A stretch of 64,000 nucleotides of DNA, from contig NZ_JABWTA010000001.1 of the NCBI RefSeq assembly GCF_013371495.1, positions 2,640,693-2,704,692 on the forward strand. The letters are read 5' to 3'. The position numbers and the translations under genes were made by a program. The DNA is from Altererythrobacter lutimaris. GTDB taxonomy: Bacteria > Pseudomonadota > Alphaproteobacteria > Sphingomonadales > Sphingomonadaceae. The first letter of the stretch is position 1, and each line of letters starts with the position of its first letter. The notes under the pieces are model-generated. The model saw only the letters and a program-made list of their open reading frames with translations. It was not told the origin of the DNA and made no database searches. Below are positions 17,620 to 28,190 of this stretch, piece by piece.

Positions 17620-17646
17620 TTTCAGTTAAGGAATTTCAGTTAAGGA
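17620..17646. repeat. Tandem 13-bp direct repeat just upstream of secB
   Basis: TTTCAGTTAAGGA occurs at 17620–17632 and again at 17634–17646, period 14. On the secB strand it reads TCCTTAACTGAAA, about 12 nt before the start codon, so it overlaps the likely leader. The rest of the gap up to 17904 shows nothing I can name. Confidence 0.75.
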
Positions 17647-17904
17647 TAGGCTCAGCCAAAGCGGCGGATAGTGCGCCAAGCTGAAATGCGGCGACGCGCC
17701 TAGCATTGCGGATGCTTGCCCGCAACTGCCGCAACTCAGCGCCCCTTATGGTCCGCTGAGCGGGCAATTGTACAACGGGTGCGTCCAAACATGCGAAATG
17801 GGCGTAAATGACGTTGAGAATTTGTAATTCCCTCTTATGTAAGGCACGGAGGGGTTAACGCGCAGCCGATGGGGAACTGGTTGCAGAAATAGGCTGGTTT
17901 TTTT

Positions 17905-18564
17905 GTGATAGTCGAAATCGTCATCCTCGCTATGATCGCTGCCTTTCTGGGGCTGCGCCTCTATTCCGTGCTGGGTCGCAGGGCAGAGCATGAAGAAGAG
18001 TCGATCCCGCATCGTTTCGATGCCGGTGATGACGAGCGCAATGGCGAAGTCACTCCAAACGTGACGCAGCTGCGTCCAGCTCAGCCTGTCCAGCAGATTG
18101 AAGGTATGCTTCCGGCGGTAGAGCGCGGCGTGCGTTCTATTGCGGCAGCCGACAACAGTTTCGATATTATGGGCTTCCTCGAAGGCGCGAAGGGCGCTTA
18201 CGGCATGGTGCTCGAAGCATTCTGGTCCGGCGACAAAGAAACACTTCGCGAACTGTGCGACGATGATGTCTATGCAAGCTTCGCCGGCGCTATCGATGCG
18301 CGCGAAGCGGCAGGCCACACGCTCGACAACAAGCTGATCCGGATCGAGGACTACAAGATCATGGGCGCTGAGATGGATGGCCGCATGGCGCGAGTATCGG
18401 TCCTGTTCATTGCTGACATTGCAGCGGTCACGCGTGATGCTGAAGGCAATGTGGTTGCCGGCAGCCTGGATGATGCGGTGGAAAGCCGCGATGTCTGGAC
18501 GTTCTCACGCGATGTGAAGTCGCGCACGCCAGACTGGATTCTCGACGAAACCGACGAAGGATAA
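17905..18564 (+). CDS. Tim44-like domain protein
   Basis: A 219-residue protein with a single N-terminal membrane segment (about 1–18), a charged variable linker, and a C-terminal Tim44-like (NTF2-fold) domain beginning near FDIMGFLEGAKGAYGMVLEAF and including VWTFSRDVKSRTPDW. In alphaproteobacteria such proteins are inner-membrane relatives of the mitochondrial import subunit Tim44. The start is a GTG without a visible Shine–Dalgarno. It is followed 9 nt later by mltA, and the secB–tim44-like–mltA–smr neighbourhood is conserved in the lineage. Confidence 0.88.
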   Translation: MIVEIVILAMIAAFLGLRLYSVLGRRAEHEEESIPHRFDAGDDERNGEVTPNVTQLRPAQPVQQIEGMLPAVERGVRSIAAADNSFDIMGFLEGAKGAYGMVLEAFWSGDKETLRELCDDDVYASFAGAIDAREAAGHTLDNKLIRIEDYKIMGAEMDGRMARVSVLFIADIAAVTRDAEGNVVAGSLDDAVESRDVWTFSRDVKSRTPDWILDETDEG

Positions 18565-18573
18565 GGACCTGTC

Positions 18574-19869
18574 ATGGCCGCTTCGGCAATAAAGGAGCGG
18601 CGTGTTTGGGTTCAGCGCAGCCTTGTTGGCTTGGCGGGGCTTGCTCTGCTGAGCGCATGTGTGCGGCTGGTGCCGGATGCGGTGCCACCACAAACGGCAG
18701 TACCGACGGCACCTGAACAGCCTGCGCCGCAATACGAGAATGCAGCGGCCGCAGGCGTCACGCGGGGGCCAAGCATTGGTGCGCTTCCCTTTGATGATAC
18801 GGATGCGGGGACGGCGCTCGTCGGCTTTCTCGACAGCTGCCCGCAATTGCTGCGCCGGGAGGACAAGAGCCTTCTCACTTACGGCGCGGACTGGCAGGAA
18901 GCCTGCAGCGCGGCTGCCGACTGGCCGTTGAAGGATGCCCGCACTTTCTTCGTCAAGCATTTCGAGACCGCCCGCATCGGCGATGGAAACGGCTTTGCGA
19001 CCGGCTATTTCGAGCCGGAGATTGCTGGGTGCCGGACGCCGCGTGCTGGCTGCGATACGCCTGTCTACGCGATGCCACCTGACTTGATCCGTCGATGGCC
19101 GGCAGATACTCCGCAGTCAGAACGAACCGGACGACCGCCGCTCGGCCGGTATAGCGATCAAGGCGAATTTGTGCGTTACTACGAGCGTTCGGAGATTGTC
19201 GGCGGCGCGCTGGAAGGTAGAGCTCCTGTCATCGCTTACGTCGCGGACCCGATCGAATTCTTCTTCCTGCAGATCCAGGGCTCTGGCCGCTTGAAAGGGC
19301 CTGATGGCGAAGTCATCCGCATCGGCTATGCTGGGCAGAACGGGCGCGGCTACACAGCGATTGGCGCAGTCATGCGCGAGCGCGGTTTGATCGGTGATGG
19401 CACGCCTTATCCGACCTCCATGCAAGGCATCGTGGCCTGGCTGCGCGACAATCCCGCGCGGGCTAACGAGATCATGAACACCAACCAGAGCTGGATTTTC
19501 TTCCGCGAGCTCACGGGCGATGGACCGCTCGGTGCCCTTGGCATTCCGGTACGGCGCGAGACTTCGGTTGCCGCTGACCCGCGCTTTGTCCCGCTTGGTG
19601 CGCCGGTATGGCTCGATTTCGAACGGAATGAAGCGGATGGCTTGTGGGTCGCGCAGGATACTGGCGGCGCTATAAAGGGCGCAAACCGATTCGATACATT
19701 CTGGGGCGCTGGCGAGGATGCGCGCCAGATCGCGGGCGGCATGAGTGCCCGCGGACAGGCACTCCTGTTCCTGCCTAAAGGCACCGTTGGTCGATTGAAT
19801 GCGCGCTATGGCGCACCGCCCAATCCACTCAATGGACCCGACGCACCGCAGAACCGGCGCGAGCGGTGA
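18574..19869 (+). CDS. mltA: Membrane-bound lytic murein transglycosylase A
   Basis: A 431-residue lipoprotein (lipobox ALLSAC, Cys29) that cleaves the MurNAc–GlcNAc bond with 1,6-anhydro product formation. The MltA domain contains TGYFEPE, the IQGSGRLKGPDGEV substrate-groove strand, and a C-terminal 3D region VAQDTGGAIKGANRFDTFWG with the catalytic aspartates. It overlaps the smr gene by 4 nt (GTGA). Confidence 0.93.
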   Translation: MAASAIKERRVWVQRSLVGLAGLALLSACVRLVPDAVPPQTAVPTAPEQPAPQYENAAAAGVTRGPSIGALPFDDTDAGTALVGFLDSCPQLLRREDKSLLTYGADWQEACSAAADWPLKDARTFFVKHFETARIGDGNGFATGYFEPEIAGCRTPRAGCDTPVYAMPPDLIRRWPADTPQSERTGRPPLGRYSDQGEFVRYYERSEIVGGALEGRAPVIAYVADPIEFFFLQIQGSGRLKGPDGEVIRIGYAGQNGRGYTAIGAVMRERGLIGDGTPYPTSMQGIVAWLRDNPARANEIMNTNQSWIFFRELTGDGPLGALGIPVRRETSVAADPRFVPLGAPVWLDFERNEADGLWVAQDTGGAIKGANRFDTFWGAGEDARQIAGGMSARGQALLFLPKGTVGRLNARYGAPPNPLNGPDAPQNRRER

Positions 19870-20453
19870 GCGTTCCGCGCGGACTGACCGCGGAAGAAGC
19901 CGCTGCCTGGGCGAAGCTGGCGCAGTCCGTGACGCCGCTCGAAGGCAAGGCCGCGCCTAAAGCACTAGAGATCAAGGCAATAGCGCAAGTCAGCGGTCAT
20001 GCCGACCTGCTCGAAGCAGCATCACATGCCGTGCCGATCAAGCGTCCGCGCAAAGCTCCTGTCGCAAGGCCGCGCACATCGATGCCCGCGCAGCAGCCTT
20101 CCGCACATGCGGGCCTCGATTCGCATTGGGAGCGTAGATTCAAAGGCGGCGGAGTTCAGCCTGATGTTACACTTGATCTGCACGATCATTCGCTGGATGC
20201 GGCCTATCAGCGCTTGATGAGCGGGCTTGATCAAGCGCGTGCCATCGATGCGCGCGTCGTCTTGCTGATTACAGGAAGACCGCGTCCGGTTGATCCGGCA
20301 GATCGCGCGACACGGCGCGGCGCGATCCGTGCGAAGGTACTCGACTGGATTGCCGCGAGCCGTCATGAGGGTTCGATTGCAGCGGTTAGGAAAGCGCATC
20401 AGCGCCATGGCGGCGAAGGGGCGCTGTATCTTGTGATGAAGCGTCGCCGCTAA
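19866..20453 (+). CDS. Smr-domain protein
   Basis: A 195-residue protein with a disordered, Pro/Ala-rich N-terminal half and a C-terminal Smr domain (about 100–195). Seen: LDLHDHSLDAAYQRL, the LLITGR strand, and the closing KAHQRHGGEGALYLVMKR. Smr domains act as endonucleases on DNA or RNA; stand-alone versions like this are poorly characterised. The GTG start overlaps the mltA stop, so translation is coupled. Confidence 0.9.
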   Translation: MSVPRGLTAEEAAAWAKLAQSVTPLEGKAAPKALEIKAIAQVSGHADLLEAASHAVPIKRPRKAPVARPRTSMPAQQPSAHAGLDSHWERRFKGGGVQPDVTLDLHDHSLDAAYQRLMSGLDQARAIDARVVLLITGRPRPVDPADRATRRGAIRAKVLDWIAASRHEGSIAAVRKAHQRHGGEGALYLVMKRRR

Positions 20454-20456
20454 TCG

Positions 20457-22064
20457 TCAGGCGTTTTGCTCGCTCAGCATCATGCTCGCGGCTTTCTCTG
20501 CGATCATGAGGATCGGAGCGGTTGTGTTGCCGCTGACATGGGCCGGCATGACAGAACCGTCGACCACGGACAGACCTTCAACGCCGCGAACTTTAAGCTG
20601 AGGATCGACAACCGCGTCCTCGTCCTCGCCCATCCGGCATGTGCCAATCGCATGGGCATCAGAGCCGGCATGGTCACGCAGCCATTGCTCCAGCTCTTCA
20701 TCGCTCGCGACTTCGAGTGAGGGTGACATCCTCTTGCCGGTAAAGGGCGACATCGGTTTCTGAGCGAATATCTCCCGTGCCAGACGAATGCCCGAGCGGG
20801 CGCGCTCCAGATCTTCGCGCTCTGCGAGGTAATTCGCATTGATCGCAGGGCACGCACTGGGGTTTGCCGAGCGCAAACGGATCGTACCGCTGCTTTTGGG
20901 GCGCGTCATGGAAATGCGGACATGAAAGCCATGCTCGCTTGCGTGCATAGGCGTTTCTTCATCCGGCAAAACACTTGCGAGCTGAAGCTTGAGATCAGGC
21001 CAGCTAGGCTCACGCTCTGCAGCCACATCCGAACACAGCATGCCGATGGCCCGCACGCTGCTATGAGCAAAGAACCCGCGCCGTGTGAGCAGATATTGCG
21101 CCATGGCTTTGCCGCCCTTGATGGGCCCGGCAAAGCGCAAGTCAGACAATTCTTGCGAGCTTGTCATGCCGATCTGGAAGCCCAGGTGATCACTGAGATT
21201 CCGGCCCACGCCTGCCAGCGGCACGTGTACCCCAACACCATGCTCGCGCAAATGATCGGGATCGCCAATGCCGGATAGCAGCAACAGATGGGGCGAGCCG
21301 ATCGTGCCGCCGCTCACAATGACATGGCCGGCTTCAAAGCGTTGATCCTTGCCTTTGCGCCGGACGATCACGCCATGGCATTTCGCTTTGTCGATCAGCA
21401 ACCGCTCGACCAGTCCTCCGGTTAGGACTGTGAGGTTTGACCGCGCCATCACGGGCCGCAGATATGCGCTTGCCGAGCTCGTTCGCCTGCCGTCGAAAAC
21501 CGCTTGGTCTGGCGCACCTACACCGGTTGAAACCCCGCCATTGAGGTCTTCATTGAAACTGTGGCCTGCTTCGATCGCCGCTGCAATCCAGCCTTGCGCG
21601 ATAGGGTGGTCGAGTGGAGCCTGGCTAACTTTGAAAGGGCCGCTTCGTCCGCGATAGGCATCTTCGCCGTGCTTTGCGCTTTCCGATCGTTTGAAGAACG
21701 GCAGGACATCTTCAAATGCCCATCCAGCATTCCCCAGTTTTGCCCAGTGGTCGAAATCCTGCGGAGCACCGCGCGAATGCTGCGCGCCATTGATCGTTGT
21801 ATTGCCGCCGAGCACGCGACCACGAATCTCTTCGAGTTGACGGCCACTCAAATGCGCTTGTGGCTCCGTCTTGCAAAAATGGCTGTAGATTTGCCGCTTC
21901 AACATCGGACCCATGCCATTAGGCAGCCGGGCGAGCGGAGACCGGTCGGCAGGGCCTGCTTCGATCAGTAGAACGCGCGTCGAAGGGTTGGCTGACAGCC
22001 GATTGGCCATCACGCACCCGGCAGCCCCTGCGCCGACGACGATATAATCAAAACTGTGTTGCAC
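20457..22064 (-). CDS. GMC-family FAD oxidoreductase (choline dehydrogenase-like)
   Basis: A 535-residue flavoenzyme that oxidises an alcohol. The FAD-binding glycine motif VGAGAAG is at 11–17, followed by LLIEAGP. The GMC signatures RVLGGNTTING and SGGTIGSPHLLLLSGIG are present. The C-terminal active-site region has HAIGTCRMG and SGNTTAPILMIAEKA. The substrate is unknown. The start is GTG. It converges with smr, with stops 3 nt apart, and lies downstream of katG on the same strand. Confidence 0.93.
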   Translation of the reverse strand: MQHSFDYIVVGAGAAGCVMANRLSANPSTRVLLIEAGPADRSPLARLPNGMGPMLKRQIYSHFCKTEPQAHLSGRQLEEIRGRVLGGNTTINGAQHSRGAPQDFDHWAKLGNAGWAFEDVLPFFKRSESAKHGEDAYRGRSGPFKVSQAPLDHPIAQGWIAAAIEAGHSFNEDLNGGVSTGVGAPDQAVFDGRRTSSASAYLRPVMARSNLTVLTGGLVERLLIDKAKCHGVIVRRKGKDQRFEAGHVIVSGGTIGSPHLLLLSGIGDPDHLREHGVGVHVPLAGVGRNLSDHLGFQIGMTSSQELSDLRFAGPIKGGKAMAQYLLTRRGFFAHSSVRAIGMLCSDVAAEREPSWPDLKLQLASVLPDEETPMHASEHGFHVRISMTRPKSSGTIRLRSANPSACPAINANYLAEREDLERARSGIRLAREIFAQKPMSPFTGKRMSPSLEVASDEELEQWLRDHAGSDAHAIGTCRMGEDEDAVVDPQLKVRGVEGLSVVDGSVMPAHVSGNTTAPILMIAEKAASMMLSEQNA

Positions 22065-22201
22065 GCGTGCTCAGTCAACTGATCCGAAACCGTGTTGTTG
22101 CCGCGCGCTTGTCTCAGGTCAATCGGCAAAACTCAGCATACGCACAGTGTCGCAAAATCGGTCACATGTAGCTCGTCACTTGAGTAACGCGCAAAAGCAA
22201 A

Positions 22202-22225
22202 ACCCCCGACCGTTTGGCCGGGGGT
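22202..22225 (-). terminator. Intrinsic terminator of katG
   Basis: A 10-bp GC-rich stem with one mismatch (22202–22211 with 22216–22225) and a 4-nt loop is followed on the minus strand by a T-rich tail (TTTTGCTTTT). It lies about 50 nt after the katG stop. Confidence 0.85.
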
Positions 22226-22277
22226 CCTGAAGTGTTGAGAGACAGCGAACCGTCCGCTCAACGGGGGTCGCGTTTGA

Positions 22278-24458
22278 TCAAACGTCGAAGCGGTCCGCGT
22301 CCATGACCTTAGCCCATGCTTTTGCAAAGGTGTCGAGGAAGAGCTGCTCGTTGCCGCTTTCCGCAAAGGTTTCCGCTTGGGCACGCAGGAGCGAATTAGA
22401 GCCGAAGATCAGGTCGGCACGGGTGGCCTTCCATTTCTCTGCGCCAGTCTTGCGGCAAGTGCCGACATAGGTTTCTTCCGTCTCGTCGGTCGGAGCCCAT
22501 TTGGTGCTCATATCGAGGAGATTGACGAAGAAGTCGGTGGTCAGCTGGCCGGGACGGTCCGTGAAGACACCATGGCCAGTGTTACCGCTGACCGCACCAA
22601 GCGCGCGCATACCGCCGACCAGAGCTGTCATCTCCGGGATCGTCAGGCCCAGCAGATGTGCCTTGTCGATCAGCATGTCTTCGGTCTTGATGCTCGCCTT
22701 GGTCCGCAGGTAGTTGCGGAAGCCGTCAGCGAACGGCTCCAGCGGTTCGAAGCTCTCCGCATCGGTGTGCTCGTCGCCTGCATCGCCGCGACCGGTTGTG
22801 ACTGAGAGGTTGATCGAGTTGCCTGCATCGCTCGCTGCTTTCTCGATCGCTGCGACGCCCGCAAGGACGATCGCATCGGCCATGGAGAGCGAGCCGCGAT
22901 GTTCGTCGATCTTCGCAAGAACGCCAGCCAGTTCGGATGGGTCGTTTGCCGCCCAGTCTTTCTGCGGAGCGAGACGCACACGCGCGCCATTAGCACCGCC
23001 GCGGTGGTCAGAGTTGCGATAGGTAGACGCCGAGGCCCATGCCGCTTTCACGAGCTCGCTGACCGAAAGGCCTGAACCGAGGATCGCGGACTTGAAGGCA
23101 GAAACATCGCTGTCCGATGGCGTTGAGCCCGCCGGCACGGGATCCTGCCAGATCAGATCTTCTTCCGGCACTTCGGGACCCTGATAACGGACCTTAGGCC
23201 CCATATCGCGGTGGCACAGCTTGAACCATGCGCGCGCGAACGCGTCATCTAGCTGCTCTGGGTTCGCATGGAAACGCTCGGAGATCTTGCGGTAGTCCGG
23301 GTCCATCTTGAGCGCCATGTCAGCGGTCGTCATGATGGTCGGGACCTTCTTGTTCGGATCACGCGCGTCTGGTGCGAGATCTTCGGGATCAGGGTTGACC
23401 GGCGTCCACATCTTCGCGCCAGCCGGACTTTCCGTCAGTTCATAGTCATACTTGAACAGCAGGCGGAAATAGTCGTGGCTCCACGAAGTTGGATTGTTCG
23501 ACCATGACCCTTCAATGCCCGAGGTCGTGATATTGCCAGCGGCGATCTCTTCCTCATCATTGAGCCAGCCGAAGCCCTGCAAGGCAAGATGCTCGCCTTC
23601 TGGTGCGCCGCCAAAGGAGTCAGCCGGAGCTGCACCGTGAGCCTTACCGAAAGCATGGCCGCCAGCGGTCAGCGCGACGGTTTCCTCGTCATTCATCGCC
23701 ATACGCGCGAAGGTCTCACGCATGTCGCGAGCAGACTGAAGCGGATCAGGATTGCCGCCCGGTCCTTCCGGATTGACGTAGATGAGACCCATCTGGATCG
23801 CTGCTAGCGGGTTCTCAAGGGCCTTGCCTTCATCAGGGATAATGCGGGTTTCAGCACCTGTGTCGACCCACTGTTCTTCCGTACCCCAATAGACTGTTTC
23901 AGGCTCATAGACGTCTGCACGACCACCGCCGAAACCGAACACCGGACCGCCCATGCTTTCAATGGCGACGTTGCCTGTGAGGATGAACAAGTCAGCCCAA
24001 CTAATGTGCTTGCCGTATTTCTGCTTGATCGGCCACAGCAGACGGCGCGCCTTGTCGAGGTTGCCATTGTCCGGCCAGCTATTGAGCGGGGCAAAACGTT
24101 GTTGACCGCTGCCTGCGCCGCCGCGGCCATCGCCGGTGCGATAAGTGCCAGCCGCGTGCCATGCCATGCGAATGAAGAACGGACCGTAATGGCCGTAGTC
24201 AGCCGGCCACCAGTCCTGGCTGTCGGTCATGAGTGCGGTGAGGTCTGCCTTCAGCGCATTATAGTCAATCGCGTTGAAGGCTTCTGCGTAGTCGAAATCC
24301 TCGCCCATCGGATCAGGCGAGCGTCCGCCCTGCATCAGCAGCTCGACATTGGCGGATTCTGGCCACCAGTCACGGTTGGTACGGCCCAGCAGAGTCCGCA
24401 TTTCCTTACCGCCAAACGGGCAGCCTTCGATTGAACCGGTCTTCGCATCCATTGTCAT
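22278..24458 (-). CDS. katG: Catalase-peroxidase
   Basis: A 726-residue haem enzyme that degrades hydrogen peroxide. The distal haem site [11 protein letters not shown] supplies the Arg, Trp and His; [11 protein letters not shown] carries the Tyr of the Met-Tyr-Trp adduct; AFGKAHGA carries the proximal His. A second, degenerate peroxidase domain follows, as normal for KatG. Two ATGs are possible: 24458, and 24452, which is better spaced from the AGGAG. It is downstream of ahpC and ahpF on the same strand. Confidence 0.97.
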   Translation of the reverse strand: MTMDAKTGSIEGCPFGGKEMRTLLGRTNRDWWPESANVELLMQGGRSPDPMGEDFDYAEAFNAIDYNALKADLTALMTDSQDWWPADYGHYGPFFIRMAWHAAGTYRTGDGRGGAGSGQQRFAPLNSWPDNGNLDKARRLLWPIKQKYGKHISWADLFILTGNVAIESMGGPVFGFGGGRADVYEPETVYWGTEEQWVDTGAETRIIPDEGKALENPLAAIQMGLIYVNPEGPGGNPDPLQSARDMRETFARMAMNDEETVALTAGGHAFGKAHGAAPADSFGGAPEGEHLALQGFGWLNDEEEIAAGNITTSGIEGSWSNNPTSWSHDYFRLLFKYDYELTESPAGAKMWTPVNPDPEDLAPDARDPNKKVPTIMTTADMALKMDPDYRKISERFHANPEQLDDAFARAWFKLCHRDMGPKVRYQGPEVPEEDLIWQDPVPAGSTPSDSDVSAFKSAILGSGLSVSELVKAAWASASTYRNSDHRGGANGARVRLAPQKDWAANDPSELAGVLAKIDEHRGSLSMADAIVLAGVAAIEKAASDAGNSINLSVTTGRGDAGDEHTDAESFEPLEPFADGFRNYLRTKASIKTEDMLIDKAHLLGLTIPEMTALVGGMRALGAVSGNTGHGVFTDRPGQLTTDFFVNLLDMSTKWAPTDETEETYVGTCRKTGAEKWKATRADLIFGSNSLLRAQAETFAESGNEQLFLDTFAKAWAKVMDADRFDV

Positions 24459-24547
24459 CTTCTCCTGTCGACTTGTCAGAGACTCGGGGGGGGTGAGTCG
24501 CTCTATCGAAGGTCAAGATGACGGTTTCGGGTTAATCCGTCCAATCG

Positions 24548-24569
24548 ATTAATTGAGAATTATTAATTG
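24548..24569. repeat. AT-rich direct repeat between katG and ahpF
   Basis: ATTAATTG occurs at 24548–24555 and 24562–24569, period 14, within the only AT-rich patch of the 121-bp gap. It could be a binding site for a peroxide or iron regulator upstream of katG; no consensus matches well enough to name one. Confidence 0.4.
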
Positions 24570-24579
24570 CCTGAGCCGA

Positions 24580-26169
24580 TCACGCGGCTTGGGCGATGTT
24601 TTCAGCCGGCTCGGTGCGGATCAGATAGTCGAATGCAGTCAGGCCCGCATTCGCGCCGTCGCCCATCGCTGCGACAATCTGCTTGTAAGGTGCAGTCGTC
24701 CCATCGCCAGCGGCGAAGATACCGGGCACATTTGTAGCACCCTTCGCATCGACTATGATCTCACCGTACTTTGACAGTTCAACCGGACCGTCTGCGAGCC
24801 ATTCCGTATTCGGCACGAGGCCGATCTGGACGAACACGCCTTCCAGCTCGACGCGATGCTCTTCATCGGTCTTGCGGTTCTTGTAGACGAGGCCATTGAC
24901 CTTGCCGTCCGATCCGGTGATCTCCGTGGTCTGTGCCGATGTCAGGATTTCGACATTGCTGAGGGAGTGTAGCTTGGCTTGCAGGACAGCGTCTGCGCGC
25001 AACTTGTCGTCAAACTCGATCAGCGTGACGTGACCGACGATCTTCGCAAGATCGATCGCGGCTTCGACACCTGAATTGCCGCCACCGATCACAGCGATGC
25101 GCTTGCCTTTGAACAGCGGACCATCGCAGTGAGGGCAATACGCAACGCCCTTGTTGCGGAATTCCGCTTCGCCCGGCACGCCGAGATTGCGCCAGCGCGC
25201 ACCGGTTGCAAGCACGAGGCTGCGCGCTTTCAAGATACCGCCATTGGCAAGCTCAAGCGTGTGCAATCCGCCTTCCTGTGTCGCCGGCTTCAATGCAACG
25301 CCGCGCGCATTCTTCATGAGCTCGATGTCGTTTTCAGCGACCTGCCGCTCCAGCTCGCCTGCGAGCTTGGGACCTTCTGTGTAAACAGTACCCGGCAAGT
25401 TTTCGATGCCGAGCGTATCGTTCAGCTGCCCGCCAAATCGATCCGTCGCGATCCCGGTGCGGAAGCCTTTGCGCGCGGTGTAGATGCCGGTCGCAACGCC
25501 AGCGGGGCCGCCGCCGACCACCAGAACTTCGAACGGCTCTTCCGCGGAAAGTTTCTCCGCAGCCTTCGCGTCAGCGCCATCATCGAGAAGGCTGAGGATC
25601 TCTGCCAGCTCCATCTTGCCATTGTAGAAGCTCTCGCCGTTGAGGAAGGTCGCCGGCACAGCCAAAACGCCGCGCTCTTCGACTTCTTCCTTGAATGCGC
25701 CGCCTTCGATCAGCGTCGCATTGATGCGCGGATTTTCCAGCGCCATCAGCGTCAACGCTTGCACCACGTCAGGGCAGTTGTGACAAGAGAGCGAGAAAAA
25801 CATCTCAAACTCGAAATCGCCTTCAAGTCCGCGAACCTGCTCGATCAGATCAGCATCAACTTTGGGCGGATGTCCGCCCGCCCAGAGCAGCGCGAGGACA
25901 AGCGAGGTAAACTCGTGCCCCATCGGAAGGCCGGCAAAGCGTACCCATTTTTCCGCATCGCTTGCGCGGCGGATTATGAAGCTCGGCTTGCGGCCCTCGG
26001 TCCCGTCAAAGCGCGCCGTTACCATGTCATGCAGCGCGGCGATGTCATCGAGCAGCGCGCGGGTCTTTTGCGAGGTCTCGCAGTCACCCAGCGTCGCAAC
26101 AAGCTCAATCGGTTCGCGCAGATTGGCGAGGTACGTAGAGAGCTGATCTTTCATGGCTTGTTCGAGCAT
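24580..26169 (-). CDS. ahpF: Alkyl hydroperoxide reductase subunit F
   Basis: A 529-residue NADH-dependent flavoprotein disulfide reductase that re-reduces AhpC. The N-terminal double-thioredoxin domain has the redox pair Cys129/Cys132 (SCHNC), identical to E. coli numbering. The FAD/NAD part has [12 protein letters not shown], the active-site CPHCDG, and a C-terminal [15 protein letters not shown]. The start at 26169 is set by an AAGGAG eight nt upstream; a longer frame to 26214 is not family-like. Confidence 0.96.
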   Translation of the reverse strand: MLEQAMKDQLSTYLANLREPIELVATLGDCETSQKTRALLDDIAALHDMVTARFDGTEGRKPSFIIRRASDAEKWVRFAGLPMGHEFTSLVLALLWAGGHPPKVDADLIEQVRGLEGDFEFEMFFSLSCHNCPDVVQALTLMALENPRINATLIEGGAFKEEVEERGVLAVPATFLNGESFYNGKMELAEILSLLDDGADAKAAEKLSAEEPFEVLVVGGGPAGVATGIYTARKGFRTGIATDRFGGQLNDTLGIENLPGTVYTEGPKLAGELERQVAENDIELMKNARGVALKPATQEGGLHTLELANGGILKARSLVLATGARWRNLGVPGEAEFRNKGVAYCPHCDGPLFKGKRIAVIGGGNSGVEAAIDLAKIVGHVTLIEFDDKLRADAVLQAKLHSLSNVEILTSAQTTEITGSDGKVNGLVYKNRKTDEEHRVELEGVFVQIGLVPNTEWLADGPVELSKYGEIIVDAKGATNVPGIFAAGDGTTAPYKQIVAAMGDGANAGLTAFDYLIRTEPAENIAQAA

Positions 26170-26252
26170 GAGGCGAACTCCTTGGACTGGATGCGATGAT
26201 GCCGCAGCACTCAATGCTGTGGCGGATTATGATTAGGTCCTGGGGAGAAATG

Positions 26253-26300
26253 TGGCCCGGAGCGCGGGTGGGAGGGAGAGGGAGGTTGCGCTCCGGGCCA
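26253..26300. repeat. 13-bp inverted repeat between ahpF and ahpC
   Basis: Arms 26253–26265 and 26288–26300 are perfect complements around a 22-nt purine-rich loop. On the ahpC strand only a short T-containing tail follows, so it may be a partial terminator or a transcript-stabilising hairpin that makes ahpC more abundant than ahpF. Confidence 0.55.
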
Positions 26301-26312
26301 GTTTGCGACCCG

Positions 26313-26333
26313 GGCCTTCGGGGGGCGAAGGCC
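26313..26333. repeat. 8-bp hairpin downstream of ahpC
   Basis: GGCCTTCG (26313–26320) and CGAAGGCC (26326–26333) pair around a G5 loop. Together with the larger repeat next to it, this gives two consecutive GC hairpins in the ahpC–ahpF intergenic RNA. Confidence 0.5.
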
Positions 26334-26419
26334 GGGGCTTGCTTCGATCCACGCTATAGCCGGCGTGGTTACTCGAATTGGTTTTCGGGGTCCCCAGGAA
26401 GAACCCCTAGTCTGCGACC

Positions 26420-26986
26420 TTAGATCTTGCCGACGAGATCAAGCGAGGGCGCCAGCGTTTCGCTGCCTTCTTCCCATGCTGCCGGGCAAACCTGACCTGG
26501 GTTAGCGCGCACATATTGTGCTGCCTTGATCTTGCGGGTCAGTTCATTGGCGTTGCGGCCTACACCTTCACAGGTCTGCTCGACGATCTGGATTACACCG
26601 TCCGGATCGACCACAAAGGTCGCGCGGTCAGCAAGGCCGACGCCTTCGCGAAGCACGTCGAAGTTGCGCGCAAGTTCGTGGTTCTGGTCGCCGAGGAACG
26701 GGAAGGTGAGCTTGCCGATCTTCTCTGATGTGTCGTGCCATGCCTTGTGGCTGAAATGCGTGTCAGTGCTGACGCCATAAACTTCAACGTCCATGCCTTT
26801 GAGCATTTCGTACTTTTCGCCCAGATCTTCGAGCTCGGTCGGGCAAACGAAAGTGAAGTCCGCAGGGTAGAAGAAGAATACTGCCCACTTGCCTTTCACG
26901 TCTTCGTCAGTGACGTCGAAGAAGTCTTTGCCGGCCTGAAATGCAGTCGCCTTGAATGGCTTGATGGTCGAACCGATGATACCCAT
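26420..26986 (-). CDS. ahpC: Alkyl hydroperoxide reductase subunit C (peroxiredoxin)
   Basis: A 188-residue typical 2-Cys peroxiredoxin reducing hydrogen peroxide and organic hydroperoxides. The peroxidatic Cys48 lies in FTFVCPTE and the resolving Cys167 in VCPAAW near the C-terminus. The start at 26986 ([11 protein letters not shown]) matches the family and has AAGGGA upstream; the longer frame adds unrelated residues. First gene of the leftward ahpC–ahpF–katG cluster. Confidence 0.97.
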   Translation of the reverse strand: MGIIGSTIKPFKATAFQAGKDFFDVTDEDVKGKWAVFFFYPADFTFVCPTELEDLGEKYEMLKGMDVEVYGVSTDTHFSHKAWHDTSEKIGKLTFPFLGDQNHELARNFDVLREGVGLADRATFVVDPDGVIQIVEQTCEGVGRNANELTRKIKAAQYVRANPGQVCPAAWEEGSETLAPSLDLVGKI

Positions 26987-27021
26987 TGTGCTTTGTCCCT
27001 TGATTGGAGAGGTTTGATATT

Positions 27022-27055
27022 GTGCAGTGCACATAGTGATTGGTGCGATGCACAA
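27022..27055. promoter_or_regulatory. Candidate operator upstream of ahpC
   Basis: A dyad TGTGCA-G-TGCACA at 27022–27034 is followed by a degenerate second copy ending in TGCACA at 27050–27055. It sits about 35–70 bp before the ahpC start. It does not fit the OxyR ATAG-spacing consensus, so the regulator is unknown. Confidence 0.4.
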
Positions 27056-27158
27056 AAGCGAAGAAACACGATTGTTTAGATCGAATTTTCCAATCAAGTT
27101 TTCAGGAACAAATTGGTTCCGGGGCAACAGTGAAAATCGCCGCGAAACCCGAGCCTTA

Positions 27159-28088
27159 TTACTCCTTGTAGAGGTATCGGAAGCCATCCATCACGCCGCG
27201 GCCATAGATGGTGCGGTGGGTTTCGTTGTTATAGACTTCTGCATGCAGTTTGACCGAGGGATCCAGGTTGGGCCTGATGCGATCCACAAACTTCATCTGC
27301 AGCGTGTCGATCTGACCTTCAAGCTCGCCTGATCCCATGAAAACGCGCGCATCACGTTCCGGCAAGTCGAGAGATGCTGCGCTATCAACCAGAATGTTCT
27401 CGCGGTTCTCATCCCACGGCCACCACAGCGAAGGGCTTAGGATAAGGTAACGGTTGAACAGGTCCGACTGATAGAGAAAAGCATAGGTGCCATAGAGGCC
27501 TCCGTAAGAGTGACCGTAGACTGCGCGGTCGCCTTCGATGGTGCGGAATTTCGCGTCGACTTGCGGGATCAGCTCTTCGCGCAGGAATGCGCTGAATTTG
27601 TGCGCTTTGCCTTTGGTCTTCGCCGCTTGTTCAGGACTTGCGCCGAAGCTTTCGTCCCATGCGGGGCGCAAGTCGCGTTCACGCAGCTTGTAGAACGTGT
27701 CGTAATCGACGTCATAAGCAATCCCGACCAGAATCACTTCGGGCATCAACTTGTCCTTGGCGAGCCGCTGCACGACATATTGCATTGCGCCGAAATTGGT
27801 CTCTGCATCGGTTGCGTACACCACAGGATAGCGCTTGCCGGTCTGGTGGTAGTTGCGGGGGTACGCCACTTTGATGAGGTGCTCACCGCCCGTGTGCTGC
27901 GACGTGATCCTGAAGGTCTCGCTGTTCGCAAGTGTGACCGACGCTGGCTTTATAGGCGCTTCAGCTTGTGCAACCGGCGCTGTTTCAACGCTCGCGTTGT
28001 CTGCGCCAAGTGTTGCTGCTGCCCCCAGAGAAACAGCAGTAAATGCAGCCCAAGCCACTGAAATTTTGAGCAATTGTGATCCCCTCAA
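27159..28088 (-). CDS. Secreted alpha/beta-hydrolase (esterase D/IroE-like)
   Basis: A 309-residue predicted periplasmic esterase with an N-terminal signal peptide (hydrophobic stretch about 9–28). The nucleophile elbow is [10 protein letters not shown], and the [11 protein letters not shown] and SPSLWWPWD stretches are typical of the putative-esterase family. The frame opens with TTG at 28088. A second TTG at 28073 is better placed after GAGGGG and may be the actual start. Substrate unknown. It is upstream of ahpC on the same strand, separated by about 170 bp. Confidence 0.82.
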   Translation of the reverse strand: MRGSQLLKISVAWAAFTAVSLGAAATLGADNASVETAPVAQAEAPIKPASVTLANSETFRITSQHTGGEHLIKVAYPRNYHQTGKRYPVVYATDAETNFGAMQYVVQRLAKDKLMPEVILVGIAYDVDYDTFYKLRERDLRPAWDESFGASPEQAAKTKGKAHKFSAFLREELIPQVDAKFRTIEGDRAVYGHSYGGLYGTYAFLYQSDLFNRYLILSPSLWWPWDENRENILVDSAASLDLPERDARVFMGSGELEGQIDTLQMKFVDRIRPNLDPSVKLHAEVYNNETHRTIYGRGVMDGFRYLYKE

Positions 28089-28190
28089 TGTGATGGATCA
28101 GAGCCTAGAACGTCTCCAGCAGCAAAAGCGAGAACTCATGCCAATCCTTGCGATCAAGCGCACATCAATCGAGGTGGAGTGACCCTTAGG

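Noticed and set aside
25129-26199. 356-codon + strand frame over ahpF
   Set aside because: Antisense to a complete AhpF with matching cysteine numbering; no protein family look.
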